From Propionispira raffinosivorans DSM 20765 (lineage in GTDB: Bacteria; Bacillota; Negativicutes; Selenomonadales; Selenomonadaceae), in the NCBI RefSeq assembly GCF_000381065.1, contig NZ_KB905839.1:285423-349422 (forward strand): a stretch of 64,000 nucleotides of DNA, in the 5' to 3' direction. The notes beneath the pieces are model-generated. The model was not told where the DNA came from, did no database searches, and saw only the letters and a program-made list of their open reading frames with translations. This document shows, piece after piece, positions 1-7,901 of the stretch; position 1 is the stretch's first letter, and each line of letters begins with the position of its first letter. A program made the translations under genes and the position numbers.

Positions 1-93
1 TGTTTTAGGACTGACTTTTGTACTGCCATTTAGAACGCGTGAAACCGTAGCAATCGAAACGGCACAGGCTTTTGCTATATCGTAAATAGTCAT
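1..93 (-). CDS. LacI/GalR-family transcriptional regulator (N-terminal fragment)
   Basis: The first 31 residues of a LacI-family repressor, read on the minus strand and cut off by the window edge. The translation begins MTIYDIAKACAVSIATVSRV and continues LNGSTKVSPKT, which is the classic LacI helix-turn-helix plus hinge start (DIA-x-A-x-VS-x-ATVSR-LN). A good ribosome site (AGAGGTG) lies just upstream of the ATG at 93. It is divergent from the uxaA operon, so it probably senses a uronate or pectin breakdown product and represses that operon; this role is inferred from position only, since the ligand-binding domain is outside the window. Confidence 0.9.
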   Translation of the reverse strand, partial: MTIYDIAKACAVSIATVSRVLNGSTKVSPKT

Positions 94-122
94 AATTCAC
101 CTCTGGTTTTAGTATATATTTA

Positions 123-150
123 AGTATAGCGAATTTTTATACAATAGCAA
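123..150 (-). promoter_or_regulatory. Probable sigma-A promoter of the lacI-type gene
   Basis: Minus strand: -35 TTGCTA, 16-bp spacer, -10 TATACT. It lies about 30 bp upstream of the regulator start codon. Confidence 0.45.
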
Positions 151-168
151 TAGAAAATGTAAGATTCT

Positions 169-183
169 TGTTTGCGCTTACAT
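169..183. promoter_or_regulatory. cre-like / LacI-family operator
   Basis: Minus strand reads ATGTAAGCGCAAACA, which fits the CcpA cre consensus WTGNAANCGNWNNCW at every defined position. It lies between the two divergent promoters. It could bind CcpA or the adjacent LacI-family regulator, since both recognise CG-centred sites of this form. Confidence 0.5.
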
Positions 184-312
184 AAAAGAAGGTAATTTGA
201 TTAAAATTATAGTAAATAGTCAATAAATACTGAGCTTGAAGGAAAAGAAAGGGGTATCATATATTTATAAAAGAATGTGAAAATGAAAACTTTTAAATCA
301 ATACAAATTATG

Positions 313-340
313 TTGACATATACATTACAAATGCTAAAAT
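313..340 (+). promoter_or_regulatory. Probable sigma-A promoter of the uxaA operon
   Basis: -35 TTGACA (313-318), 16-bp spacer, -10 TAAAAT (335-340). The predicted start point falls inside the palindrome at 344-359. If this is the uxaA promoter, the transcript has a leader of about 440 nt. Confidence 0.5.
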
Positions 341-343
341 GAA

Positions 344-359
344 TTGTAAGCAATTACAA
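344..359. promoter_or_regulatory. Palindromic operator over the uxaA transcription start
   Basis: TTGTAA-GCAA-TTACAA: two perfect 6-bp arms around a 4-bp centre, immediately downstream of the -10 box. This position is typical for a repressor that blocks initiation; the divergent LacI-family gene is the obvious candidate. Confidence 0.5.
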
Positions 360-429
360 ACAAGACATAAATATATATTTTACATAAATATTCATTATCA
401 TATTTCTTGTTTTATATAAGAATTAACAA

Positions 430-738
430 TGACAGAATATTTTGCGATAAAGCAATTTTGCGGCATTATTATGGTTTCAAACCTTATGAAATGAAAGATC
501 CAAATTTAACTTAGTAAGGAGTCGATTGACTATGAAAAGTTCTGATGATTTTCGTCAACAGTTTCAAGAGCCTTCGGCAATACTATCGCTCATGAGACTC
601 ACATTTGGTTCAAGTATTATTTTAATTGCAAAAAGACGCTTGTTCGTACAACGATTGAAACAATGTACCATTGGGAGAGTGGGGATTTGTCGACAAAAAA
701 TATGTTTGGTTTTTGCTAATATCCGATTATTAAAGTAA
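430..738 (+). pseudogene. Decayed or frameshifted ORF remnants upstream of uxaA
   Basis: Two short protein-like stretches in different frames. One ends at a stop at 512-514 (last residues GFKPYEMKDPNLT). The second begins after a good ribosome site (AAGGAG, 516-521) with ATG at 532 (MKSSDDFRQQF), but this frame soon becomes Ile/Leu/Arg-rich. A different frame (549-719) reads protein-like to its stop, for example NTIAHETHIWFKYYF and TTIETMYHWESGDL. This looks like a small gene broken by a frameshift, or unrelated leader sequence. I do not recognise the family. A 70-residue open frame ending at 738 exists but has no family features. Low certainty. Confidence 0.3.
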
Positions 739-789
739 GTCATGTAAAGTCTAGATACAAGTATATGAGTTTTTTAAGGGGATGTCTTT

Positions 790-2277
790 ATGAAAAAAAT
801 GATTCGTATTCATGACAAAGATAATGTTGCTGTAGCGTTACAGGCAGTAGAACAGGGTGAAAAAATCGAGGTGGATGGTTTTAATGTTACGGCAGAAGAA
901 GTGGTTTTGCCAGGACATAAGATGGCTTTACTGCCGATTGATGCGGGTTCACCGGTTGTCAAATATGGTTCGCCGATTGGTTTTGCCAAAAAGGATATCA
1001 GAGCTGGCCAATGGGTTCATACCCATAATGTGAAATCAGGACTGGGAGAAATTTTAGAGTATCATTATACACCTGACTTTGAAACGATAAAAAAACAAAA
1101 GTCACATACGTTTATGGGCTATAAACGTAAAAATGGCAGTGTGGGTATCCGTAATGAAGTTTGGATCGTGCCTACAGTGGGGTGTGTCAATGCGATTGCC
1201 AGATGTATTGAAACAGCAGCGCAGCAGGAATTTATGACCGATACAATTGATGGGATTTATGCTTACAGTCATCCGCATGGCTGTTCACAACTGGGGGATG
1301 ACCATCATAATACACAAAAAATCTTGAGTGGTCTGATTAAACATCCAAATGCTGGCGCAGTGCTTGTTTTGGGCTTGGGGTGTGAAAATAATCAAATTGA
1401 TTCGATGAAGGAAATACTGGGTGATTATGATGATAATCGTGTAAAGTTCCTGGTCTGTCAGGAACATGAAGATGAAGTTGCCACCGCACTTTCGGTGATG
1501 AAAGAACTTTGTGCATACGCGGCTTCGTTCAAACGTGAATCTTGCAGTGTAGATCAGTTGGTTATTGGTCTTAAATGCGGCGGGTCGGATGGCTTTTCGG
1601 GTATTTCGGCGAATCCGCTTGTGGGGCAGCTGTCGAATCAGATTATCGCCGAAGGCGGCACATCTATTTTGACTGAGGTGCCGGAAATGTTTGGTGCGGA
1701 AACACTTCTGATGAATCGCTGTAAAGATCAAGCCATTTTTGATAAGACTGTGCAGCTGATTAATCATTTTAAAGAATATTTTATGCATTATGGTGAAAAA
1801 ATCAATGAAAATCCATCCCCAGGAAATAAAGAAGGCGGGATTACGACGTTGGAAGACAAATCGCTGGGCTGTGTCCAAAAAGGCGGCAGTGCCGTGATTG
1901 AAGATGTCCTTGGCTACGGAGAAACTCTGACCAGTAAGGGCCTTAATCTATTGCAGGCGCCAGGAAACGATTTGGTGGCAGCGAATGCTTTAGCTGCGTC
2001 CGGGGCGCATATGGTTCTTTTTACAACTGGCCGCGGAACACCATTTGCCTGTCCGGTACCAACGATCAAAATTTCCAGCAATTCAGCTTTGGCAAAGTTT
2101 AAAAAGAATTGGATTGATTTTGATGCAGGGGTGCTTTTACAAGGTGAAAAAATGACGAAGGTAGAAACGGACTTTTTTGAGTTTGTTTTACAGATCGCAT
2201 CCGGCACAAAACGGGCTAAATCGGAAGCGCTTGATAAGCATGAGCTGGTAATTTTTAAAGATGGTGTAACACTCTGA
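790..2277 (+). CDS. uxaA: Altronate dehydratase
   Basis: Converts D-altronate to 2-keto-3-deoxygluconate in the cytoplasm, in the galacturonate branch of pectin catabolism. The 495-residue length equals that of E. coli UxaA, and the N-terminus (IHDKDNVAVAL, later VVKYGSPIGFAKKDI) is clearly the same SAF domain at about residues 5-75. The large C-terminal catalytic domain has the family signatures RNEVWIVPTVGCVNAIAR, HPHGCSQLGDD and LGLGCE, with conserved Cys that bind iron. The start ATG has AAGGGG nine bases upstream. The next gene, an intracellular GH28 enzyme, follows after 36 bases, so the two are probably one operon under the LacI-type regulator. No uxaB, uxaC or uronate transporter is present in the window. 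Confidence 0.95.
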   Translation: MKKMIRIHDKDNVAVALQAVEQGEKIEVDGFNVTAEEVVLPGHKMALLPIDAGSPVVKYGSPIGFAKKDIRAGQWVHTHNVKSGLGEILEYHYTPDFETIKKQKSHTFMGYKRKNGSVGIRNEVWIVPTVGCVNAIARCIETAAQQEFMTDTIDGIYAYSHPHGCSQLGDDHHNTQKILSGLIKHPNAGAVLVLGLGCENNQIDSMKEILGDYDDNRVKFLVCQEHEDEVATALSVMKELCAYAASFKRESCSVDQLVIGLKCGGSDGFSGISANPLVGQLSNQIIAEGGTSILTEVPEMFGAETLLMNRCKDQAIFDKTVQLINHFKEYFMHYGEKINENPSPGNKEGGITTLEDKSLGCVQKGGSAVIEDVLGYGETLTSKGLNLLQAPGNDLVAANALAASGAHMVLFTTGRGTPFACPVPTIKISSNSALAKFKKNWIDFDAGVLLQGEKMTKVETDFFEFVLQIASGTKRAKSEALDKHELVIFKDGVTL

Positions 2278-2313
2278 TTCGTTGATTGGCAGATAAATGG
2301 GGAGGAAATAGTG

Positions 2314-3831
2314 ATGCAGTTTGAGTGGAATGAAGATTTGTATGCAAAAATTGACAATAAGGTAGATCGGGCAATGCCGGAATTTAAAGACAGAAAGATA
2401 TATTGCATAACGGATGCTAAATACAAAAAGCTTATTCGAAAAATCACGGAAATTTATTTTACACATCCAGATGGTCCTTATCCGGGAACGAAAGCAGAGC
2501 TTAAAGCGGATCTTGTTTATAATCAGAAAAAGTTAAAAAAACATGCGCATATGATTTCGTATTATGGTGAAGTCATTCAGGCAGCTATTGATGAAGCAAG
2601 TGCAGCTGGGGGCGGCATTGTCGTAGTGCCGGATAATGGGCAGGACTGTTATTATACGGGTGCGATTTATCTGCGAAGTAATGTGGAGCTGCATATTGAA
2701 GAACATGCTGTGTTGAAATTTGTCCGCAATAAAACCAATGAATATTATCCTTTGCGTTACAGTCGCTGGGAAGGCGTCGAATGCATGAACTTTTCACCGT
2801 TTCTTTATTGTTATGAAGAGGAAAACATTGCAATTACCGGCAAAGGTACGCTGGATGGTGCGGCAGATGAATTTAACTGGATGCCATGGAAATTTGCCTA
2901 CTTTGGTCAAACGGATCAACAGATTCAACGTGAACGTCTTTTTGAACTGGGCGAACTGGGTCGTGATACGCAAACAGAACGTATTTTCGAGGAAAATATT
3001 TCAACCCTGCGTCCGCCTTTTATTCAGCCTTATAAATCAAAAAATATATTAATCGAAGATATTAATATAATAAATTCACCATTTTGGGAAATTAATCCCG
3101 TATTATGTGAAAATATCAAGATAAGACATATTTCTATCGATACAGATTTATATAATAATGATGGCGTTGATCCTGAATCATGCCGCAATATGATTATTGA
3201 AAATTGTTCGTTTCTAACTGGTGACGACTGCATTGCCATAAAATCTGGACGTAATAATGAAGGCCGAAGGATTGCGGTGCCAACAGAAAATATTATTATC
3301 CGTAATAATCATTTTAGCAATGGTCATGGCGGGATTACGATTGGCAGTGAAATTTCGGGTGGCGTGCATGATATTTTTGCGCATGATAATTATTTTGATA
3401 GCACGGAACTTGATTATCCAATCCGTTTTAAAACCAATGCAAAACGAGGCGGATATATGGAAAATATTTACATAAAAAACAGTGTAGTGAATAAATCAAA
3501 AGTTGCTGTAGTATATGCGGATTTCTTTTATGAAGAAGGTGAAAACGGTACATTTATGCCAAGTTTGAAAAACATTACCTTATCAAATATAAAAACCGCC
3601 GCAGGTGGCAGCATTGATGCTGAAAATGCTTTGTACTTAAAAGGTTTTGCGAACTCCCCGATTGAAAATGTTACGATTGAAGATGCTGTATTGGATGGGG
3701 TTGAGAAAAAATCTGTTTTGCGTAATGTAAAGGGACTGCGCTTTAAAAATGTTTCTATCAATGGACAAAAGATAGAAGATTCTCTTATGAATGTTGACAA
3801 TGGGTCTATAGTTGAGTATTTGTCATTTTAA
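2314..3831 (+). CDS. Intracellular GH28 polygalacturonase (probable exo-acting galacturonan hydrolase)
   Basis: A glycoside hydrolase family 28 right-handed beta-helix enzyme of about 505 residues that should release galacturonic acid from pectic oligomers. The four family motifs are in order: NNDGVDPESC, TGDDCIAIKSG (paired catalytic Asp), NGHGGITIGSE (catalytic His) and IRFKT (RIK-like substrate-binding motif). There is no signal peptide, so it should act in the cytoplasm on imported oligogalacturonides. ATG 2314 is preferred because it sits eight bases after GGAGG; a GTG three bases earlier is also possible. Downstream of uxaA in the same presumed operon. The exo mode is inferred from the cytoplasmic location and family habits, not from a diagnostic residue. 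Confidence 0.9.
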   Translation: MQFEWNEDLYAKIDNKVDRAMPEFKDRKIYCITDAKYKKLIRKITEIYFTHPDGPYPGTKAELKADLVYNQKKLKKHAHMISYYGEVIQAAIDEASAAGGGIVVVPDNGQDCYYTGAIYLRSNVELHIEEHAVLKFVRNKTNEYYPLRYSRWEGVECMNFSPFLYCYEEENIAITGKGTLDGAADEFNWMPWKFAYFGQTDQQIQRERLFELGELGRDTQTERIFEENISTLRPPFIQPYKSKNILIEDINIINSPFWEINPVLCENIKIRHISIDTDLYNNDGVDPESCRNMIIENCSFLTGDDCIAIKSGRNNEGRRIAVPTENIIIRNNHFSNGHGGITIGSEISGGVHDIFAHDNYFDSTELDYPIRFKTNAKRGGYMENIYIKNSVVNKSKVAVVYADFFYEEGENGTFMPSLKNITLSNIKTAAGGSIDAENALYLKGFANSPIENVTIEDAVLDGVEKKSVLRNVKGLRFKNVSINGQKIEDSLMNVDNGSIVEYLSF

Positions 3832-3908
3832 ATAATGGGTAAAATGGCTTATATTTATTGAAATGATTTTATAGTTCTATGAAAACAGTTGATAATACTA
3901 TATGAAGC

Positions 3909-3942
3909 AAGACTATTGTCTTAGGATGATAGTCTTATTTTT
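3909..3942 (+). terminator. Rho-independent terminator after the uxaA-GH28 operon
   Basis: AAGACTAT ... ATAGTCTT stem with a 12-nt loop, followed by ATTTTTG. Confidence 0.7.
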
Positions 3943-4078
3943 GCTGTATTTAAAGCTGTATGGCAATTATTTTAATTATATGATTGAATAAAGGCTGGAT
4001 TTTGTATATTATTTAAATAGGATCAATTGATTTTGTTTGAATGATTAGAAAAAAATCAGAACATGGATGGAATAAAAA

Positions 4079-5794
4079 ATGAAACAGCATATAAAAATTC
4101 CGCCTGAAAGCATGCTGGGAAAAGGTAAATTCTTATTTGACATTTTAAAAGAAACTTGTGAAGAATATCTTTTCGCTTATGATGCAAAGGCAAATATTAC
4201 AATGCTTTCACCAAAGTTAGTGCAAGAGTTTGATTTGCCAGGAGACATTTTGCCGGATATAATCAAGTCTTGGTCGCAGTTGATTCATCCTGATGACGTA
4301 GCGAATTACGTAACGAGTACGCGAGAAATTCTAGAACATAAGACGGATGAATATAAGCTGGAATATCGTATTAAAAATAGACAGCATGAATATGTATGGA
4401 TGCATTGCCATGGTAAAGTGATCTGTGACTCATCTGGAGAGCGTGCCCTATTTGTTGGGACATTGTCTCGGCTGGTACGGAGAAGTCGGGCCGATATAGT
4501 AACCGGACTTTTAAATAAGTATCAGTTTGAAATAGATGTCAAAGCAGCCTTAGATAGTTTTCGGAACACAGGTGAAGGTGGATCACTGGTGATATTTGGT
4601 GTTGATAATTTTAAAATCATTAATGAAACGTATAATCGTTTTTTTGGTGATCTGGTGCTCAATCGAATTGGTCGTAAGATTGAAAATATCCTGCCCGCGG
4701 GTGTTAAACTTTATAAGCTGGATGGTGATGAGTTTGCGATTATTTATTCGAAAGCCATCAACGTGGATGTTGTGGATTTGTTTCAGTCGTTGCAACGCTA
4801 TACCAATAGTCAGCATGAGCTTGATAAACGGAAATATCTTTGTACAATTTCAGCCGGTACTGTATTTTTCCCAAAAGATGGAAAAAATTATTTATCACTG
4901 CATAAACATGCTGAGGTGGCCTTGGAACTTGCAAAACAAAGCGGTAAAAACAAACTGTGCTTTTTCTCAAAAGAAACCTACAATCGATGGGTTAAATCAA
5001 TTTCGCTTCGGGATGAACTAAAAGTGAGTGTTGAAAACGGCTGCAAAGAATTCGAATTATTTTTCCAGCCACAGGTTGATGCGGTTGATCGTACTTTAAA
5101 AGGTGCGGAAGCTTTGCTGCGCTGGCATAATAGCCGGGGGAAGATGGTGGCTCCCATGAATTTTATACCACTGCTGGAAGAGACGAAACTAATTATTCCA
5201 GTAGGAAAATGGGTTTTTGAAGAGGCTGTGAAGGTTTGCAAAGAGTGGCAAGAATTAGTGCCCGATATTACGATGAGCATTAATGTATCGTATGAGCAAC
5301 TGAAGGATGTTACCTTCAAGGAATTTGTTCAAGACTGTATGGCTCGATACAATATAGCAGCAAAGTCGATTACATTAGAACTTACGGAGAGCTGTATTGT
5401 TTCGGATTGGGAATTTGTGAATCGAGAGTTTGATTTTTTTCGCAAACAAGGTGTTAATATCGCGATGGATGATTTTGGAACAGGCTATTCATCACTTAGT
5501 TATCTTAAAAATTTATCAACGGATATTGTGAAGATTGATCGTGAATTTGTGAAGAAAATCTTACAAAATGATTTTGATAAAATGTTGATTGAATATACGG
5601 TTAAACTATGTCATAGTGTTGGTATGACTGTTTGTATTGAAGGTGTAGAAGAGAAGGAAGAATATCAGCTCTTACTTGATCAATGCAAGGCAGATACGAT
5701 TCAGGGCTATTTATTTGGTCGACCGGCACCTAAAGCGGATTTTGTCCGAAAATTTATTATTGATCAAGAAAATTTAAAAGTAAAAGTAATTTAG
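4079..5794 (+). CDS. PAS-GGDEF-EAL cyclic-di-GMP signalling protein
   Basis: A 571-residue cytoplasmic protein without membrane segments. Residues about 30-145 form a PAS/PAC sensor (ending [20 protein letters not shown]), about 150-295 a GGDEF domain, and about 310-560 an EAL domain. The EAL domain keeps the phosphodiesterase residues: [34 protein letters not shown] and QGYLFGRP. The GGDEF signature is altered to DGDEF ([10 protein letters not shown]), while the metal-binding VDNFK motif is kept. The likely net activity is c-di-GMP hydrolysis, with the GGDEF part regulatory (GTP-binding) or weakly active; this is inference. queF starts 14 bases downstream, suggesting co-transcription. Confidence 0.93.
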   Translation: MKQHIKIPPESMLGKGKFLFDILKETCEEYLFAYDAKANITMLSPKLVQEFDLPGDILPDIIKSWSQLIHPDDVANYVTSTREILEHKTDEYKLEYRIKNRQHEYVWMHCHGKVICDSSGERALFVGTLSRLVRRSRADIVTGLLNKYQFEIDVKAALDSFRNTGEGGSLVIFGVDNFKIINETYNRFFGDLVLNRIGRKIENILPAGVKLYKLDGDEFAIIYSKAINVDVVDLFQSLQRYTNSQHELDKRKYLCTISAGTVFFPKDGKNYLSLHKHAEVALELAKQSGKNKLCFFSKETYNRWVKSISLRDELKVSVENGCKEFELFFQPQVDAVDRTLKGAEALLRWHNSRGKMVAPMNFIPLLEETKLIIPVGKWVFEEAVKVCKEWQELVPDITMSINVSYEQLKDVTFKEFVQDCMARYNIAAKSITLELTESCIVSDWEFVNREFDFFRKQGVNIAMDDFGTGYSSLSYLKNLSTDIVKIDREFVKKILQNDFDKMLIEYTVKLCHSVGMTVCIEGVEEKEEYQLLLDQCKADTIQGYLFGRPAPKADFVRKFIIDQENLKVKVI

Positions 5795-5808
5795 AGGAAG
5801 CGAGACTT

Positions 5809-6309
5809 ATGGTAGAGAGAAAAAAAGAAGAGATGCCTGACATTACGTTATTAGGACAAAAAAATGTGCAATATGGATATGATTATGTGCCAGGGATTTT
5901 AGAAACTTTTGATAATAAACATCCGATGAATGATTATTGGGTCAAGTTTAACTGCCCTGAGTTTACAAGCCTTTGTCCGATTACAGGGCAGCCGGATTTT
6001 GCTACGATTTATATTTCATATATTCCTGAGCGAAAAATGGTGGAAAGCAAGTCACTTAAATTGTATTTGGTGAGTTTTCGAAATCATGGAGATTTTCATG
6101 AAGATGTCGTGAATATTATCATGAAAGACTTGATTAAATTAATGGACCCACGTTATATTGAGGTATGGGGTAAATTTTTGCCGCGCGGGGGCATTTCGAT
6201 TGATCCGTATGCAAATTATGGAAAAATGGGAACGAAGTATGAAGCATTAGCCTGGGATCGTTTTAAACAGCATGATTTGATGGGGATGGATCGTGTAGAT
6301 AACCGGTGA
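5809..6309 (+). CDS. queF: NADPH-dependent 7-cyano-7-deazaguanine reductase
   Basis: Reduces preQ0 to preQ1 in queuosine biosynthesis, in the cytoplasm. At 166 residues it is the short, unimodular YkvM/QueF type of Gram-positive bacteria. The active-site Cys lies in [13 protein letters not shown], and the family motif [12 protein letters not shown] binds NADPH and substrate. The C-terminal [10 protein letters not shown] and [12 protein letters not shown] segments are also typical. The start follows GAGGAAG. Fourteen bases separate it from the c-di-GMP gene upstream; no other queuosine genes are nearby, so the pairing may reflect read-through rather than function. Confidence 0.95.
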   Translation: MVERKKEEMPDITLLGQKNVQYGYDYVPGILETFDNKHPMNDYWVKFNCPEFTSLCPITGQPDFATIYISYIPERKMVESKSLKLYLVSFRNHGDFHEDVVNIIMKDLIKLMDPRYIEVWGKFLPRGGISIDPYANYGKMGTKYEALAWDRFKQHDLMGMDRVDNR

Positions 6310-6460
6310 AATAATTTTTCTTTTACATGCCAGGATAGGGAATACATCTTTTCATTAAATAAGCTCTATAGTATAATGTTTCTATAGGAACGTGAAACAT
6401 TGCTGGGGGTTTCTTGCATCATATTATGGGATGTTTGAAGAGTATGGGAGTTGGATTTTT

Positions 6461-7024
6461 ATGAATAATTTATTGAGAAATGTATTGACCAGACGCAGCA
6501 TTCATAGTTTTGATACGCGACAGATTAAGGACGAGGAACTTACAGAAATCCTGGAATCGGGTAAATTAATTTCAACTGCAGTAAAAAATCAGCCATGGCA
6601 TTTTACAGTGATTCAAAATAAAAGTGTACTCAGTAAAATCAATGCCAAAAATAGTGAGGCTTTTTTGGCTTATGGGCATGATTTATTTAAAGACAGGCAA
6701 AGTGAAGAGCCTTTTAATTTTCTAAAGAATGCGCCGACCTTGCTCATTATCTCTGGTAAAAATGATATCAAATATGCGCAGGATGCCGCCAACACTGTTT
6801 TTGGCAGTATGATGCTCGCTGCTGAGAAATTTGGCATCGGTTCGTGTTGGACTCATTCACTGAAAATTTTATTTGATTCGCAGGAAGGCAAAGAAATTGT
6901 GGATGAAATTAGTCTTCCTCCGTTGTATACTCCTTTGTGTGCAGGTGTTTTTGGTTATAAAGAAGCGATTAGTTCACCTGGGGCGGTTTGTTTAAATGAT
7001 GATATTGTGCACATTATCCGCTAG
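6461..7024 (+). CDS. Nitroreductase-family flavoprotein
   Basis: An FMN-dependent oxidoreductase of the nitroreductase family, about 187 residues. The N-terminus NNLLRNVLTRRSIHSFD matches the family's RRSIR-x-F FMN-binding start, and FGSMMLAAEKFGIGSCW is the usual second FMN/dimer motif. The chosen ATG (6461) has GGGAG ten bases upstream and begins just before the conserved motif; a GTG at 6392 in frame would add 23 residues without a good ribosome site. Physiological substrate cannot be inferred. A strong terminator follows, so it is probably monocistronic. Confidence 0.9.
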   Translation: MNNLLRNVLTRRSIHSFDTRQIKDEELTEILESGKLISTAVKNQPWHFTVIQNKSVLSKINAKNSEAFLAYGHDLFKDRQSEEPFNFLKNAPTLLIISGKNDIKYAQDAANTVFGSMMLAAEKFGIGSCWTHSLKILFDSQEGKEIVDEISLPPLYTPLCAGVFGYKEAISSPGAVCLNDDIVHIIR

Positions 7025-7048
7025 GGAAAATAAAGTATCATAATAAAA

Positions 7049-7085
7049 AAAAAACGACGTTTTCGTTAAGAAAGCGTCGTTTTTG
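7049..7085 (+). terminator. Strong rho-independent terminator after the nitroreductase
   Basis: AAAACGACGTTTTC-GTTAA-GAAAGCGTCGTTTT: a 14-bp stem with one wobble and a T-rich end, between the nitroreductase and cobO. Confidence 0.85.
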
Positions 7086-7101
7086 GGGAGATAGAAGAAT
7101 T

Positions 7102-7674
7102 ATGATTCAAATCTATACCGGTACTGGCAAGGGGAAGACGACTGCTGCTATTGGTCTTACAATTCGTGCTCTTGGAGCTGATAAACGGATTTTTTTTATG
7201 CAGTTCATGAAGGGTCTGGCTTATAGTGAACAGAATATACTAAAAAATCTTTCGAAAAATCTGGTATTGAAGACAACGGGAAAACCTTTTTTTATTGCCG
7301 AGGAAGGCATGCTGTCAGAGAAACAAAAAAAGGACTGGGGTGATGAAGTGGTCATTTTCCCGGCAGGAAAACCGCCAGCTGATTATATTGCATTAATGGA
7401 AGCAGGCTTTCAAGAAGTAGTTGAAGCAGCACTGGCAAAGAAATATGACATGTTAATTCTGGATGAAATCAATGTAGCTCTTTTTTTCAAGCTTCTTTCA
7501 CGTAAAGCGGTAGAGCAGTTCTTACTAATTTGTCCGCCGAAAATAGAGATTGTCATGACGGGGCGTAATGCTCCAGCATGGCTGATAGCTAGAGCCGATC
7601 TCGTTACCGAAATGCAGGAGATTAAGCATTATTATACAAAAGGGATACAGGCTCGCCTGGGGATTGAAAATTAA
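7102..7674 (+). CDS. cobO: Cob(I)yrinic acid a,c-diamide adenosyltransferase
   Basis: Transfers the 5'-deoxyadenosyl group of ATP to cobalt in corrinoids (CobA/BtuR/CobO family), in cobalamin synthesis or salvage. The P-loop YTGTGKGKTTAAIG is at residues 4-17, ILDEIN is the Walker B region, and the C-terminal MTGRNAPAWLIARADLVTEM and KGIQARLGIEN segments are family hallmarks. Length (190 residues) is normal. GGGGAG precedes the ATG. It stands alone between two terminators, so no cobalamin operon is visible; salvage of imported corrinoid is as likely as de novo synthesis. Confidence 0.93.
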   Translation: MIQIYTGTGKGKTTAAIGLTIRALGADKRIFFMQFMKGLAYSEQNILKNLSKNLVLKTTGKPFFIAEEGMLSEKQKKDWGDEVVIFPAGKPPADYIALMEAGFQEVVEAALAKKYDMLILDEINVALFFKLLSRKAVEQFLLICPPKIEIVMTGRNAPAWLIARADLVTEMQEIKHYYTKGIQARLGIEN

Positions 7675-7684
7675 AAAATCATAT

Positions 7685-7723
7685 AAAAATGAGGCGCGAA
7701 TAAGAATATCGCGTCTCATTTTT
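7685..7723 (+). terminator. Rho-independent terminator after cobO
   Basis: AAAATGAGGCGCGA, 9-nt loop, TCGCGTCTCATTTTT: a near-perfect 14-bp stem followed by T's. Confidence 0.85.
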
Positions 7724-7761
7724 ACTGTATAGAAAACGCATTAAAGAAATTACATCCAGTC

Positions 7762-7893
7762 TATCAGTCTGCCAGAAATGGGGTTAAGGCATCGTTTGCT
7801 TCCTACGTAACGCCACGGAGGCCTAATCCCATTCCTGACGACTGCCATATCAAATGTTTAATGCCATATATAAGCTTCATTAAACATTTGATA
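7762..7893 (+). repeat. Dispersed palindromic repeat, copy A
   Basis: Begins TATCAGTCTGCCAG, contains CCCATTCCTGACGACTGCCA (7828-7847) and ends in a 16-bp perfect inverted repeat (TATCAAATGTTTAATG at 7848-7863 and its complement at 7878-7893). Related copies lie at 10091-10172 (inverted) and 19962-20029. It sits between the 3' ends of cobO and recQ; the terminal palindrome could terminate transcripts from either side but has no T-tract. Confidence 0.6.
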
Positions 7894-7901
7894 CCTGTAT
7901 T

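Noticed and set aside
1285..1878. 197-codon minus-strand frame inside uxaA
   Set aside because: Lies wholly within a clear gene on the other strand; composition (His, Phe, Ile-rich) is typical of a reverse-complement shadow.
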